The notes: generated from the sequence alone by a model not told the origin. A DNA stretch of 23,347 nt from an uncultured Collinsella sp. (GCA_900541025.1 UQIL01000029.1:1-23347), one strand, 5' to 3'. Shown: positions 1 through 7,212, counted from the stretch's first letter. Program-made: numbers and translations.

Positions 1-55
1 GAGCGTCCGGCTGATAACCGGGAGGTCACAAGTTCGAATCTTGTCAGGTCCACCA
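1..55 (+). tRNA. tRNA-Ile (GAU), 3' part, cut by window edge
   Basis: These 55 bases are identical to bases 225-279 of the complete tRNA-Ile in this window. They cover the end of the D arm, the anticodon arm with GAT at 13-15, the T arm and the encoded CCA (53-55). The first 22 bases of the gene lie outside the window. This is therefore a truncated view of a probably intact second tRNA-Ile copy, not a pseudogene. Confidence 0.93.
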
Positions 56-66
56 CTTTCTTTCGC

Positions 67-111
67 AATAAACACCCCAGCGAGAGCCGAGTCGCCGCTG
101 GGGTGTTTATT
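67..111 (+). terminator. 16-bp hairpin between tRNA-Ile and tRNA-Ala
   Basis: Bases 67-82 pair perfectly with 96-111 around a 13-base loop. The outer part of the stem is A/T-rich (AATAAACA/TGTTTATT) and the inner part is GC-rich. There is no long separate U tract, but the 3' arm ends in TTTATT. It can act as a terminator in either direction or as a processing hairpin, so the two flanking tRNA units may be transcribed separately. Confidence 0.65.
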
Positions 112-122
112 ACTGTCTCCGT

Positions 123-198
123 GGGGGTTTAGCTCAGCTGGGAGAGCGCGGGCTTTGCAAGCCTGAGGTCAGGGGTTCGATCCCCCTAACCTCCACCA
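123..198 (+). tRNA. tRNA-Ala (UGC)
   Basis: This is a 76-base cloverleaf. The acceptor stem GGGGGTT pairs with AACCTCC, allowing one G-U. The D arm contains AGCTCAGCTGGGAGAGC, the anticodon loop carries TGC at 156-158, the T loop is TTCGATC, and the CCA end is encoded at 196-198. It sits four bases before a tRNA-Ile. This Ile/Ala pairing usually occurs in 16S-23S spacers, but no rRNA is visible here. Confidence 0.96.
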
Positions 199-202
199 TG
201 AT

Positions 203-279
203 GGACCTGTAGCTCAGTTGGTTAGAGCGTCCGGCTGATAACCGGGAGGTCACAAGTTCGAATCTTGTCAGGTCCACCA
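203..279 (+). tRNA. tRNA-Ile (GAU)
   Basis: This is a 77-base cloverleaf including the encoded CCA (277-279). Acceptor GGACCTG pairs with CAGGTCC. The anticodon loop is CTGATAA with GAT at 237-239, which reads AUC/AUU codons. The T arm has loop TTCGAAT. It starts four bases after tRNA-Ala, so the two are almost certainly co-transcribed, and a terminator follows 14 bases after its end. Confidence 0.97.
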
Positions 280-293
280 TCAAAAATGTGAAG

Positions 294-323
294 AGCCCTG
301 GGGCATTGCCTCGGGGCTTTTTT
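294..323 (+). terminator. Rho-independent terminator after tRNA-Ile
   Basis: An 11-bp stem (294-304 with 308-318, two G-U pairs) has a 3-base loop and runs into six T residues. It ends the tRNA-Ala/tRNA-Ile transcript. Confidence 0.85.
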
Positions 324-343
324 CTTACCTATCCAATAAGTTT

Positions 344-373
344 TTGTGTGCCGTGCGAAAGTTTGGGTAGTAT
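344..373 (+). promoter_or_regulatory. Candidate sigma70-type promoter for the DUF151 gene
   Basis: A TTGTGT hexamer (344-349) and TAGTAT (368-373) are separated by 18 bases, in the only gap between the tRNA terminator and the first protein gene. The match is partial. A 6-bp hairpin (385-390 with 394-399) would fall in the 5' leader. This is inference from motif resemblance only. Confidence 0.35.
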
Positions 374-429
374 AGCTATTCAATGCGGCAGGCTGCCGCG
401 TGTTAACCGCTACGTACCGGAGGTGTTCC

Positions 430-930
430 ATGGTTCGTGTCGACATAGAGACCATCGTCATGGCCGCCGGTCCCGTGCCATCGCTTATCGTACTTCGCGA
501 GCGCTGCGGCAAGTCGGATTCCCCCGCGCCGCTGCGCTCCCTCTCCATCCAGACTGGCTCGTTTGAGGCTGCGGCAATCAGCCGCGGCATCGACAGCGGC
601 CGCGCCGATCGCCCAATCACGCACGACCTGCTGCTCGACACCGTCGACGCTCTGGGTGCCAAGCTCGAGCGCGTCGAAATCGTCCGCGCCGAGCTGCCCG
701 TGTTTTACGCGACGGTTGTCGTGTTGGCCGATGGCAGCGAGCATAGGATCGATGCGCGTCCGAGCGACGCCATCGCCCTCGCCGTACGCAGCAATGCCCC
801 CATGTTCGTTGAAGACGACATCATGAATCGCTTGGGCACCGTCTCGCCGCACGCCGATGAGGTCGACGACGAGCGAGAGTTCGAAAAGTTCGATGAGTTC
901 GTCCACACGCTTTCGCCCGATGATTTTTAA
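430..930 (+). CDS. Bifunctional nuclease domain (DUF151/BFN) protein
   Basis: This is a 166-residue protein. Residues from about 61 to 130 (ITHDLLLDTVDALGA, then the run ending in IDARPSDAIALAVRS and PMFVEDD) match the conserved core of the BFN/DUF151 family. Members of this family are reported to have RNase and DNase activity in some organisms, although the role of bacterial homologues is poorly defined. The C-terminal tail is acidic (DEVDDEREFEKFDEF), where UVR-type or acidic tails are often found. The ATG at 430 was preferred to the upstream in-frame start at 400 because GGAGG lies about six bases ahead of it. The next gene begins immediately after its stop codon, suggesting co-transcription. 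Confidence 0.85.
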   Translation: MVRVDIETIVMAAGPVPSLIVLRERCGKSDSPAPLRSLSIQTGSFEAAAISRGIDSGRADRPITHDLLLDTVDALGAKLERVEIVRAELPVFYATVVVLADGSEHRIDARPSDAIALAVRSNAPMFVEDDIMNRLGTVSPHADEVDDEREFEKFDEFVHTLSPDDF

Positions 931-1320
931 ATGCTCGGCAAGCACGCGACGGAGTGCGCGCTCATGAGCGCCGGAGTTTCTGCCGAGGCGGCTGCGATCG
1001 CCCGCGAGGCCCAGATGCGCTCGGAGGCATCCGAGGCGGCTCGCATTGCCTATGTGACGCAGGCCCGCACGCTTCGCGAGCGCCGCGGCTCGTTTATCAA
1101 GATGGTTGTCGTCTCCGCCCTTGTCGCGGCAATCTGCTCGCGCCTTCGTGGTACAGTTGGTGCGCTTGGGTTTTCGATTTCAACAGGCCTGGTGATCTGG
1201 GGCGTGGTCGATGCGGTCATGCTGACCAGTCAGATCAAGGTGCTCGACAAGCGCGCGATGGATATGATGCGCGCCCGCGACGCTGCCGCTAAGATCGCTG
1301 CTGAGGCACAAGAACTGTAA
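931..1320 (+). CDS. Small membrane protein, unknown function
   Basis: This is a 129-residue protein that I do not recognise. The N-terminal 50 residues are Ala/Glu/Arg-rich and probably helical. Two hydrophobic segments follow at about 57-70 and 76-99, and the C-terminal helix is charged (KVLDKRAMDMMRARDAAAK). It is probably a two-pass inner-membrane protein with both ends cytoplasmic. The ATG directly abuts the upstream TAA, which fits translational coupling, but no good ribosome binding site precedes it. An in-frame ATG at 964 has GGAG nine bases upstream and would give 118 residues, so the start is uncertain. Coding bias matches its neighbours. Confidence 0.7.
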   Translation: MLGKHATECALMSAGVSAEAAAIAREAQMRSEASEAARIAYVTQARTLRERRGSFIKMVVVSALVAAICSRLRGTVGALGFSISTGLVIWGVVDAVMLTSQIKVLDKRAMDMMRARDAAAKIAAEAQEL

Positions 1321-1350
1321 CGACGCCAGACTCGATGGGAAGGTCTAAAG

Positions 1351-1800
1351 ATGGCACAGGATATGCAGGACGCCGGTAACGTCTCCGCCGAGCTCGACGC
1401 CATGGTGTGCGATCTGATCGGCGCGTTCTTGGACGACCTTGCCGCCGGTGAAAACCCTGGCGTGGTCGTGGCAATTGAGGACGCCGCTTCCAACCGTTAT
1501 CTGGCGGCGCTCGATGAGGATGGCGAAGAGGCGTGCCTCGAGGCGGCCACCAACTTTATCTCCGAGCACAAGATGGGTCTTAAGAACGAGGGCCTGGGCC
1601 GTGTCGCTCGCTATGCCATCGGCTACACCGGCTGCGTCGAGATTGACGGCGGCTATCACGATGCTCTGCTCGTGAGCTTCTTCGAAACCACGCTCGAGAG
1701 CGGTTTTTCGGCATATGTGCTGTATGAGGGCATGGGCGCCGGCGATGGTTTTATGTGGAGCGACCCTGAACCTGCAGGTGAGGAAACCCCTCTCATCTAA
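1351..1800 (+). CDS. Acidic protein of unknown function
   Basis: This is a 149-residue soluble, acidic protein that I do not recognise. It has no signal peptide or membrane segment. The middle reads as an alternating alpha/beta domain with segments such as GVVVAIEDAASNRYLAALDE, and the end is a low-complexity Asp/Glu/Pro tail (WSDPEPAGEETPLI). A GGGAAGG ribosome binding site precedes the ATG at a suitable distance. It lies 30 bases after the small membrane protein gene and probably belongs to the same operon as the DUF151 gene. Its function cannot be inferred from sequence alone. Confidence 0.7.
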   Translation: MAQDMQDAGNVSAELDAMVCDLIGAFLDDLAAGENPGVVVAIEDAASNRYLAALDEDGEEACLEAATNFISEHKMGLKNEGLGRVARYAIGYTGCVEIDGGYHDALLVSFFETTLESGFSAYVLYEGMGAGDGFMWSDPEPAGEETPLI

Positions 1801-1917
1801 AATCGCTAAAATAAACGAGTTTTCGGTAAAAGGCTCATTATTCCCGCCGAGCGTTGCATTGCTGGGTGGGTCGCATACGCGTGCCGGTTGTATATAGATA
1901 GAAGATAGGGGAACTAC

Positions 1918-3756
1918 ATGCGCGTAGACAATCTGAGGAACATCGCCATCATCGCTCACGTCGACCACGGCAAGACGACGATGGTCGACAAGCTCCTGCG
2001 TGCCACGGACGCCTTCCGTGCCAACCAGCAGGTCGAGGACCGCGTCCTGGATTCCAACGACCAGGAGCGCGAGCGCGGCATTACGATTCTCGCCAAGAAC
2101 ATCTCTATCGAGTACAAGGACGTCAAGATCAACGTCATCGACACCCCGGGCCACGCCGACTTTGGCGGCGAGGTCGAGCGCGTGCTGCGTATGGCCGACG
2201 GCGCCCTGCTGCTGGTCGACGCCTTTGAGGGCCCCATGCCCCAGACCCGCTTCGTGCTGCGTCACGCTATCGACACCGGCCTTAAGATCATGATCGTCAT
2301 CAACAAGATCGACCGTCCGGGCGCCAACCCCGAGAAGGCCTACAACGACTGCCTGGACCTCATGGCCGACCTGGGCGCCACCGACGACCAGCTTGAGTTC
2401 GCCATGGAGCACGTGGTCTACGCCAGCGCCATGAACGGCTTTGCCCGTCTTGACCCTAACGACGGCAACATGGACATGTACCCGCTGCTCGATATGATTA
2501 TCGACGACATGCCCGCGCCCGAGGTTGACGAGAACGCCCCGCTGGCCATGCAGTGCGTGACCATCGACCACTCCAACTTCGTCGGCCGCATCGGTATCGG
2601 CCGCGTGTACTCTGGCGCCATCCACCAGGGCGACCAGATCCTGGTTGTCAAGAACGACGGCTCCAGCGCTACCGCCACCGTCAAGCAGCTCTTTACCTTC
2701 GACTACCTGGGCCGTACCGAGTGCCAGGAAGTCGGCGCCGGCGACATCGCCGCTGTCGTGGGTATCGACCGCACCGATATCGGCGATGTCTACACCGATC
2801 CCGAGAACCCTGTCGAGCTCGAGCCCATCGAGATCGACCCGCCGACCCTGTCCATCGTCTTTGAGGCTTCGACCTCCCCGCTTGTCGGCCGCGACGGCGA
2901 CATCGTGGGCGCCCGTCAGCTCAAGGAGCGCCTGTTCAACGAGGCCGAGAACAACGTGACCATGAAGATCGAGGAACTCGAGGACAAGAGCGGCGTCGAG
3001 GTCTCGGGCCGCGGCATTCTGCACCTGTCCGTTCTGATGGAGTCCATGCGCCGCGAGGGCTTTGAGTTCCAGGTCGGCCGTCCCCGCGTTCTGTTTAAGA
3101 AGGACGAGAACGGCAACAAGATGGAGCCCGTCGAGCAGGCCGTCGTCGAGTGCCCGGACGAGTACTCGGGCAAGGTCGTTGAGGTCTTCGGCACCTCCGG
3201 CGGCATCATGACGAGCATGGATACCTCGGGCATCGTGACGCACCTCGAGTTTAAGATTCCGACCCGCGGCATCATGGGTCTTAAGAACCGCATCATGAAC
3301 GTCACCCACGGCGAGGGCGTGTTCTACCACACCTTCCTGGAGTACGGCCCCTATGCCGGCGAGATCGGCAACCGCCAGAACGGCGCAATGATCTCTATGA
3401 CCACCGAGAAGGCCGTTGCCTATGCTCTGGGTACGCTGCAGGAGCGCGGCCAGCTGTTTGTTGAGCCGGGCACCGAGTGCTACGAGGGCATGATCGTGGG
3501 CGAGCGCAGCAAGGCCGGCGACATGGTCGTCAACATCGCCCGTACCAAGAACCTGGGCAACCAGCGCTCCTCGACCTCCGATATCTCCGTCCAGCTGGTG
3601 CCGCCTCGCACCTTCTCGCTGGAGGAGGCGCTGGAGTACATCGCCGACGACGAGCTAGTCGAGATCACCCCCAAGAACATTCGCCTGCGCAAGCGTCTGC
3701 TCAACGCCACCGACCGCAAGAAGGCTGCCGTCCGCGCCGGCCAGGTCAACAAATAA
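1918..3756 (+). CDS. typA: Translational GTPase TypA/BipA
   Basis: This is a 612-residue ribosome-associated GTPase of the EF-G/LepA class, a normal length for TypA/BipA. Members act in ribosome assembly and stress adaptation in other bacteria. G1 is AHVDHGKT (13-20), the switch I RGIT is at 53-56, G3 DTPGH is at 75-79 and G4 NKID is at 129-132. EF-Tu-like beta-barrel domain II follows, then EF-G-like domain III/V sequences and the BipA-specific C-terminal domain. The segment REGFEFQVGRPRVLFK and the later SMTTEKAVAYALGTLQERG are typical of TypA. AGGGGA precedes the ATG by about five bases. A strong terminator lies 30 bases after the stop, so it is the last gene of its unit and may have its own promoter. 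Confidence 0.97.
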   Translation: MRVDNLRNIAIIAHVDHGKTTMVDKLLRATDAFRANQQVEDRVLDSNDQERERGITILAKNISIEYKDVKINVIDTPGHADFGGEVERVLRMADGALLLVDAFEGPMPQTRFVLRHAIDTGLKIMIVINKIDRPGANPEKAYNDCLDLMADLGATDDQLEFAMEHVVYASAMNGFARLDPNDGNMDMYPLLDMIIDDMPAPEVDENAPLAMQCVTIDHSNFVGRIGIGRVYSGAIHQGDQILVVKNDGSSATATVKQLFTFDYLGRTECQEVGAGDIAAVVGIDRTDIGDVYTDPENPVELEPIEIDPPTLSIVFEASTSPLVGRDGDIVGARQLKERLFNEAENNVTMKIEELEDKSGVEVSGRGILHLSVLMESMRREGFEFQVGRPRVLFKKDENGNKMEPVEQAVVECPDEYSGKVVEVFGTSGGIMTSMDTSGIVTHLEFKIPTRGIMGLKNRIMNVTHGEGVFYHTFLEYGPYAGEIGNRQNGAMISMTTEKAVAYALGTLQERGQLFVEPGTECYEGMIVGERSKAGDMVVNIARTKNLGNQRSSTSDISVQLVPPRTFSLEEALEYIADDELVEITPKNIRLRKRLLNATDRKKAAVRAGQVNK

Positions 3757-3786
3757 GCGCTGGGCTTTATAGCGACTAACAAGAAA

Positions 3787-3818
3787 GGGCGCCGACCATC
3801 GCGGTCGGCGCCCTTTTT
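3787..3818 (+). terminator. Strong terminator after typA
   Basis: A perfect 11-bp GC-rich stem (3787-3797 with 3803-3813) has a 5-base loop and is followed by five T residues. The complementary strand also has a run of T and C beyond the stem, so it may work in both directions between convergent typA and the minus-strand gene at 3889. Confidence 0.92.
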
Positions 3819-3844
3819 GGTGCAATGGGGTCAGGTTGGTTTGC

Positions 3845-3879
3845 ACCACCACAAAGGCGACTGGCCCCTTTGTGGTGGT
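3845..3879 (-). repeat. 13-bp perfect hairpin between convergent genes
   Basis: Bases 3845-3857 pair perfectly with 3867-3879 around a 9-base loop. It sits nine bases beyond the stop codon of the minus-strand gene, so it may be that gene's terminator. Neither side has a convincing U tract, so a dispersed intergenic palindrome is an alternative. Confidence 0.55.
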
Positions 3880-3888
3880 TTGGCCAGC

Positions 3889-5034
3889 TTAAGCGGTGGG
3901 GAGTCCTGGCGTGTTGGTCGGCTGCTGCGGTTTGAGGTGGGCGTTGCGCCAGATGATCTGGATGATGTAGCCGAGCGTGAAGACGAAGGCTACGCCGCTG
4001 ATGAAGTTGCCTACGAGAGGGATTGCCGTGAGCACGCCCGCGATTATGCCGCCGACGGCTGCCATGACGTAGCGGTTCTGGCTGTGTCCGACCATACGCG
4101 CGATGGCACAACCCGCGAAGGCCGCAGAGACGAGCGCGATACCGATAACGCCGCACATGAGGGCTCCGGCAAGCGACAGGCCGGCAATAGAGATAATCAA
4201 CAGCAGGACGGCGGGGACGATGGCTACCGTGCCCAGAAGACCACTCACCCACAGCGGCGTGGGGCGCTGGTGGAGCATTCCGGCGGCGCTGGCGGTTGCA
4301 CGCGGAAAGACGAGCTCGAGCAGCAAAGCGACAAAGCAGGTGGAAAGCGCCCCGGCGACGATGCCGCCGATGACATCGTTGACGGTGGAGGTGTCCTCGT
4401 TCTCGGTGCGGTCGATCTTGAGTGCGCCGACCTCGGCTCCCGAGGCGCGCTCGGGATCCTCGGAAACATGCGCGTTCACGGTGCCGGAGATGCGGGCGTT
4501 CTTGCCCAGGATGAGCTTGTCGGCCCAAACCTCAACATCGCCATCGACCGTGCCATCGATGGTCACCGTGTCGCCTGCGAGCGCTGCCGACTTGACGGAG
4601 CCGCGCAGGGCAACCGTCTCGCCCGCTGCGTAGAAGCAGCTGGCGGTGCTATCGGTGTTGAGGACGACATGCTGTCCCGCGACGGTTACGCTGCCAGCAA
4701 CCTTGGTCTGGGCGATATCGATGGTGCGTGCAGCCAGGCGAACGGCACCGCCCACCGTGCAGTCGCGAATCGAAAGCGAATCGCCCGCCGCAATAATGTC
4801 GCGGGCGATGGAGACGTCGTCCAGATCGAGGCTCTGGCCGGCCCAGTACAGGTCACCTTCGACGCCGGACGAATTGGCATCATTGTCGGTCGCAAGTACG
4901 TTGCCTGCGGTGTCCGTGCCGGCGAACGACGCCGTGGGAAGTGCGATGAGCGCTAACGCGATGAGCGCGAACAGGATGGTGATGCGGCCCCATGCTTTAC
5001 GGCGCTGGGTCGACGGGAATTGATTGCAGGGCAT
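3889..5034 (-). CDS. Polymer-forming (bactofilin-like) membrane protein
   Basis: This is a 381-residue protein. A signal peptide or signal anchor is present: basic start (RRKAWGR), a hydrophobic stretch at about 18-34, then an ASFA cleavage-like site near 38. Residues about 55-200 form repeated short beta-strand units (SIRDCTVGGAVRLAARTIDI, GSVTVAGQHVVL, GDTVTIDGTVDGDVEVWADKLIL). This is the pattern of the polymer-forming cytoskeletal/bactofilin beta-helix. The remainder has about four or five hydrophobic segments (roughly 225-365) rich in Gly and Ala. The start at 5034 was chosen over an upstream in-frame ATG at 5082 because GAAGGA lies six bases before it and the signal sequence follows directly. 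It is downstream of the TRIC gene in the same direction, but the gap of about 100 bases may carry a separate promoter. Confidence 0.82.
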   Translation of the reverse strand: MPCNQFPSTQRRKAWGRITILFALIALALIALPTASFAGTDTAGNVLATDNDANSSGVEGDLYWAGQSLDLDDVSIARDIIAAGDSLSIRDCTVGGAVRLAARTIDIAQTKVAGSVTVAGQHVVLNTDSTASCFYAAGETVALRGSVKSAALAGDTVTIDGTVDGDVEVWADKLILGKNARISGTVNAHVSEDPERASGAEVGALKIDRTENEDTSTVNDVIGGIVAGALSTCFVALLLELVFPRATASAAGMLHQRPTPLWVSGLLGTVAIVPAVLLLIISIAGLSLAGALMCGVIGIALVSAAFAGCAIARMVGHSQNRYVMAAVGGIIAGVLTAIPLVGNFISGVAFVFTLGYIIQIIWRNAHLKPQQPTNTPGLPTA

Positions 5035-5140
5035 AGTGAATCCTTCGTCAGATGCTCGACATGCACCTAACAGGGTACCCAACGTGCGGGCGCTCTAAAA
5101 GAGCCTCTCGGTTGCATTTCGAAGGATGAGGCCGCGCAAT

Positions 5141-5830
5141 CTACTTTTTACGGTGCAAAAAGCGTGCGATGTCTTCCTCAGTGGGGCTTTTGATGTCAAA
5201 GCGCAGTGAGAGCCAGCGCAGACCCATGGTCACGACAACGCATACGACCAACGCGACGACATTGCTGACCAAGCCACTCATAACGAGGCTTACATAGCTT
5301 GTCGATCCGGCGATGGCCGCGATGGCATAAAAGTTAGTGCGTTGGAAAATGCCCGGAACCACGCCCATAAAGCCGTCGCGCAACATGCCGCCGCCCACCG
5401 CGGTGAAAAAGCCCATCATGATGCACACCGCCGGTGCAAAGCCGTAGACAAGCGCCTTGTCCGCTCCGGTGGCGGCATAGATGCCGACCGAGATGATGTC
5501 GAGCAGGGGAATGAGTTTTTCGGGCTTGTCGACGATTGCCGGGAAAATGTAGATGATGGCTGCCGTGGCAATGGAAAGCGGCAGCGCCATTGGCTGGTTG
5601 AGGATGTAGACGTTGCCCACCTGCAGCGTCATGTCGCGCAAGAGACCGCCGCCCAGACCGCAGACCACCGCGAGCGCGACCGCGCCCACCAGGTCGAGCT
5701 TGTGCTCGCGCGCAACCAGTACACCCGAGATCGATGCTGCGACAACGGCGAACATCTCGAGCCAAAACGGAATAGCGACCATGGCATCCGAGGCATGTGA
5801 GGTAACGGTTATGGCGGCGACGACGGGCAA
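5141..5830 (-). CDS. TRIC/UPF0126 family membrane protein
   Basis: This is a 229-residue integral membrane protein with about seven hydrophobic segments. It has two internal repeats, each carrying the family's glycine motif: GLGGGLLRD at 58-66 and GGGMLRD at 146-152. This pattern identifies the UPF0126/YicG group, which is related to trimeric intracellular cation (TRIC) channels. Transport of potassium or another cation, or possibly of amino acids, has been discussed for bacterial relatives, and the substrate is not evident here. The start is a TTG at 5830, supported by AAAGGA seven bases upstream. An internal ATG would remove 16 residues. The cytoplasmic tail ends in RFLHRKK. Confidence 0.88.
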   Translation of the reverse strand: MPVVAAITVTSHASDAMVAIPFWLEMFAVVAASISGVLVAREHKLDLVGAVALAVVCGLGGGLLRDMTLQVGNVYILNQPMALPLSIATAAIIYIFPAIVDKPEKLIPLLDIISVGIYAATGADKALVYGFAPAVCIMMGFFTAVGGGMLRDGFMGVVPGIFQRTNFYAIAAIAGSTSYVSLVMSGLVSNVVALVVCVVVTMGLRWLSLRFDIKSPTEEDIARFLHRKK

Positions 5831-5945
5831 GATGGGGTCCTTTGGATTGTGGGTTTAGACAATGCCCGTACATAGTACATGGTTGGCGGGCGTGGCGACC
5901 CTATTGCTCGGTAAACGGTTGGGACTGGGTGGGGGCGTAGGTACC

Positions 5946-6010
5946 AAACGTGTACGTCAGCCTTCAAAGATGTCAAAAAATGTCGGTTTTGGAGGGTGAT
6001 GTACATGTTT
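5946..6010 (-). repeat. 65-bp palindromic repeat, copy 1
   Basis: It has a 23-base left arm (5946-5968), a 19-base centre (5969-5987) and a 23-base right arm (5988-6010). The arms match as an inverted repeat at 19 of 23 positions. As a whole it is the reverse complement of the copy at 7148-7212, with 58 of 65 bases identical. The centre holds two GACAT words on the minus strand, ten bases apart. It lies just beyond the 3' end of the DUF559 gene. It may be a small dispersed palindromic or MITE-like element; no transposase is nearby. Confidence 0.85.
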
Positions 6011-6037
6011 TGGTTGGGGCGTGCTGGGATGACGCTA

Positions 6038-7042
6038 CTAGGAAGGTGCGTCTTCGCCCTGCGCGCTCTTCCAGTTGCGGATAAGTGCCTTGCGCAGTTC
6101 GTTCTGCTTTCGCTGGTACTCGGCATCCGTGCAGCGGGGCATACCGAGTGCTTCGCGAATGCTGTTCATGGCGCGGTGAAAGGCAAGCTGATTCGCGAAC
6201 TGTGCCGAGGTGAGCGTAACGATTCGATATCCCATTTGGGCGAGCACGGCCTCTCGTTCCGCATCTGCTCCCTTGCGCTCGGTCTCATCGTGAAAGCCGC
6301 CCTTATATTCGATGCCGAGTTCCCTGCGCTGATAAGTAACAAGAGCGTCGATTTTGAGCGTTCGGGCTTTTGTGCAATGCCAGAGACGCTGAGGGATTTC
6401 GAGCGGTTTGTTGAGTTCGATGCCTCGGATACCAACGCCGCCTTCGCTTGTTGGGAGTGAGAGGGCGATGGACGATGCGGTCTCCATGGGCGAGGCTGAG
6501 TGGTCGTAGATGTGTCTGAGCGCGAGTCTGGCGCGTGTGGCGCCGGGTTTGCCGGGGTGCTGATCGAGCAGCTCGACAATTTCGTCCTTGGAGGTGGTGG
6601 CTGGTTGCTCAGTGTAAGGGTCAGAGAGATTGAGCCCCATGCGATAGTCGCCGCAAACTTCGTAACCATACTCGAGGTATTCGATCCTGTCCATCCACTC
6701 GGCAGCGAGCACGAAGGTGAAGGCTTCGTCGGTGATAAAGATGCCGGGCGTAAGCTCGACAATATGGTCGTAGGGTAGGTTTTGGCCGAGAACGTGGCAA
6801 GTGACACCGTTGGCGCGAATTCGCTCGAAAGCAAATACTACGGAGATGTCGATAGTCTTGAGCATGGTGGACGGAATGCCGCAGTCGGTAAGTGCCTGCC
6901 GAATGCGCGCGATGCGTTGCTGGGTAGAGAGGCCCCGCACACCTATCTGGTAGTCGCGTTGTGCGACGGCTTGAACCAGATTCCGCGGTGCATGATGGAT
7001 GAGCCACGCCGTTTTATGCGAAATGAGAACAGGAGTATCCAT
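6038..7042 (-). CDS. DUF559 domain protein, putative PD-(D/E)xK nuclease
   Basis: This is a 334-residue protein. The C-terminal part (about 180-320) resembles the DUF559/Vsr-like endonuclease fold: SPMETASS near 185-192, IDALV with D232, then GIEYKG with E245 and K247. After these come an Arg/Glu-rich helix (DAEREAVLAQ) and MGYRIVTLTSAQ. D232 and ExK are the expected PD-(D/E)xK metal-site residues. The N-terminal half has no clear motif, although its layout resembles actinobacterial proteins with an AbiEi-antitoxin-like N-terminus fused to DUF559. No partner toxin gene is adjacent. The ATG at 7042 is preferred to the longer form from 7117 because GAGAGG lies six bases before it. The gene looks less GC-rich than its neighbours and lies between two inverted palindromic repeats, suggesting acquisition. 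Confidence 0.78.
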   Translation of the reverse strand: MDTPVLISHKTAWLIHHAPRNLVQAVAQRDYQIGVRGLSTQQRIARIRQALTDCGIPSTMLKTIDISVVFAFERIRANGVTCHVLGQNLPYDHIVELTPGIFITDEAFTFVLAAEWMDRIEYLEYGYEVCGDYRMGLNLSDPYTEQPATTSKDEIVELLDQHPGKPGATRARLALRHIYDHSASPMETASSIALSLPTSEGGVGIRGIELNKPLEIPQRLWHCTKARTLKIDALVTYQRRELGIEYKGGFHDETERKGADAEREAVLAQMGYRIVTLTSAQFANQLAFHRAMNSIREALGMPRCTDAEYQRKQNELRKALIRNWKSAQGEDAPS

Positions 7043-7147
7043 TGGGGACCTCTCGCTTCGAGCTGACACCAAACTCTTATGTCCGTTGAGGTGGGGAAAT
7101 ATACCGGATGCGAGCAAATCGACTCATGCTCGGTGCGCGTCATACGC

Positions 7148-7212
7148 AAACATGTACATCACACTCCAAAAACGACATTTTTTGACATCTTTGGAGGGTG
7201 GTGTACATGTTT
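7148..7212 (+). repeat. 65-bp palindromic repeat, copy 2
   Basis: The left arm (7148-7170) and right arm (7190-7212) match as an inverted repeat at 21 of 23 positions, around a 19-base centre (7171-7189). The centre contains GACAT at 7174 and again at 7184, exactly ten bases apart around a T run. It is inverted relative to copy 1, and the pair encloses the DUF559 gene and its upstream region. As a transcript it would form a long stem-loop; as DNA it could form a cruciform or bind a dimeric protein. Confidence 0.87.

Noticed and set aside
1345..3330. 661-codon open frame antisense to typA and its upstream gene
   Set aside because: The protein is a low-complexity Val/Asp/His/Leu-rich string with no domain. 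It is the mirror of strong GC codon bias in typA, whose own frame has all GTPase motifs.
6038..7042. Restriction-modification or toxin-antitoxin operon around the DUF559 gene
   Set aside because: No methyltransferase, specificity subunit, toxin or antitoxin gene lies on either side. The nearest genes are a TRIC channel and tRNAs.
5946..7212. CRISPR array suggested by the two 65-bp repeats
   Set aside because: There are only two copies, in inverted orientation, more than 1 kb apart with a gene between them. No repeat-spacer periodicity exists anywhere in the window.
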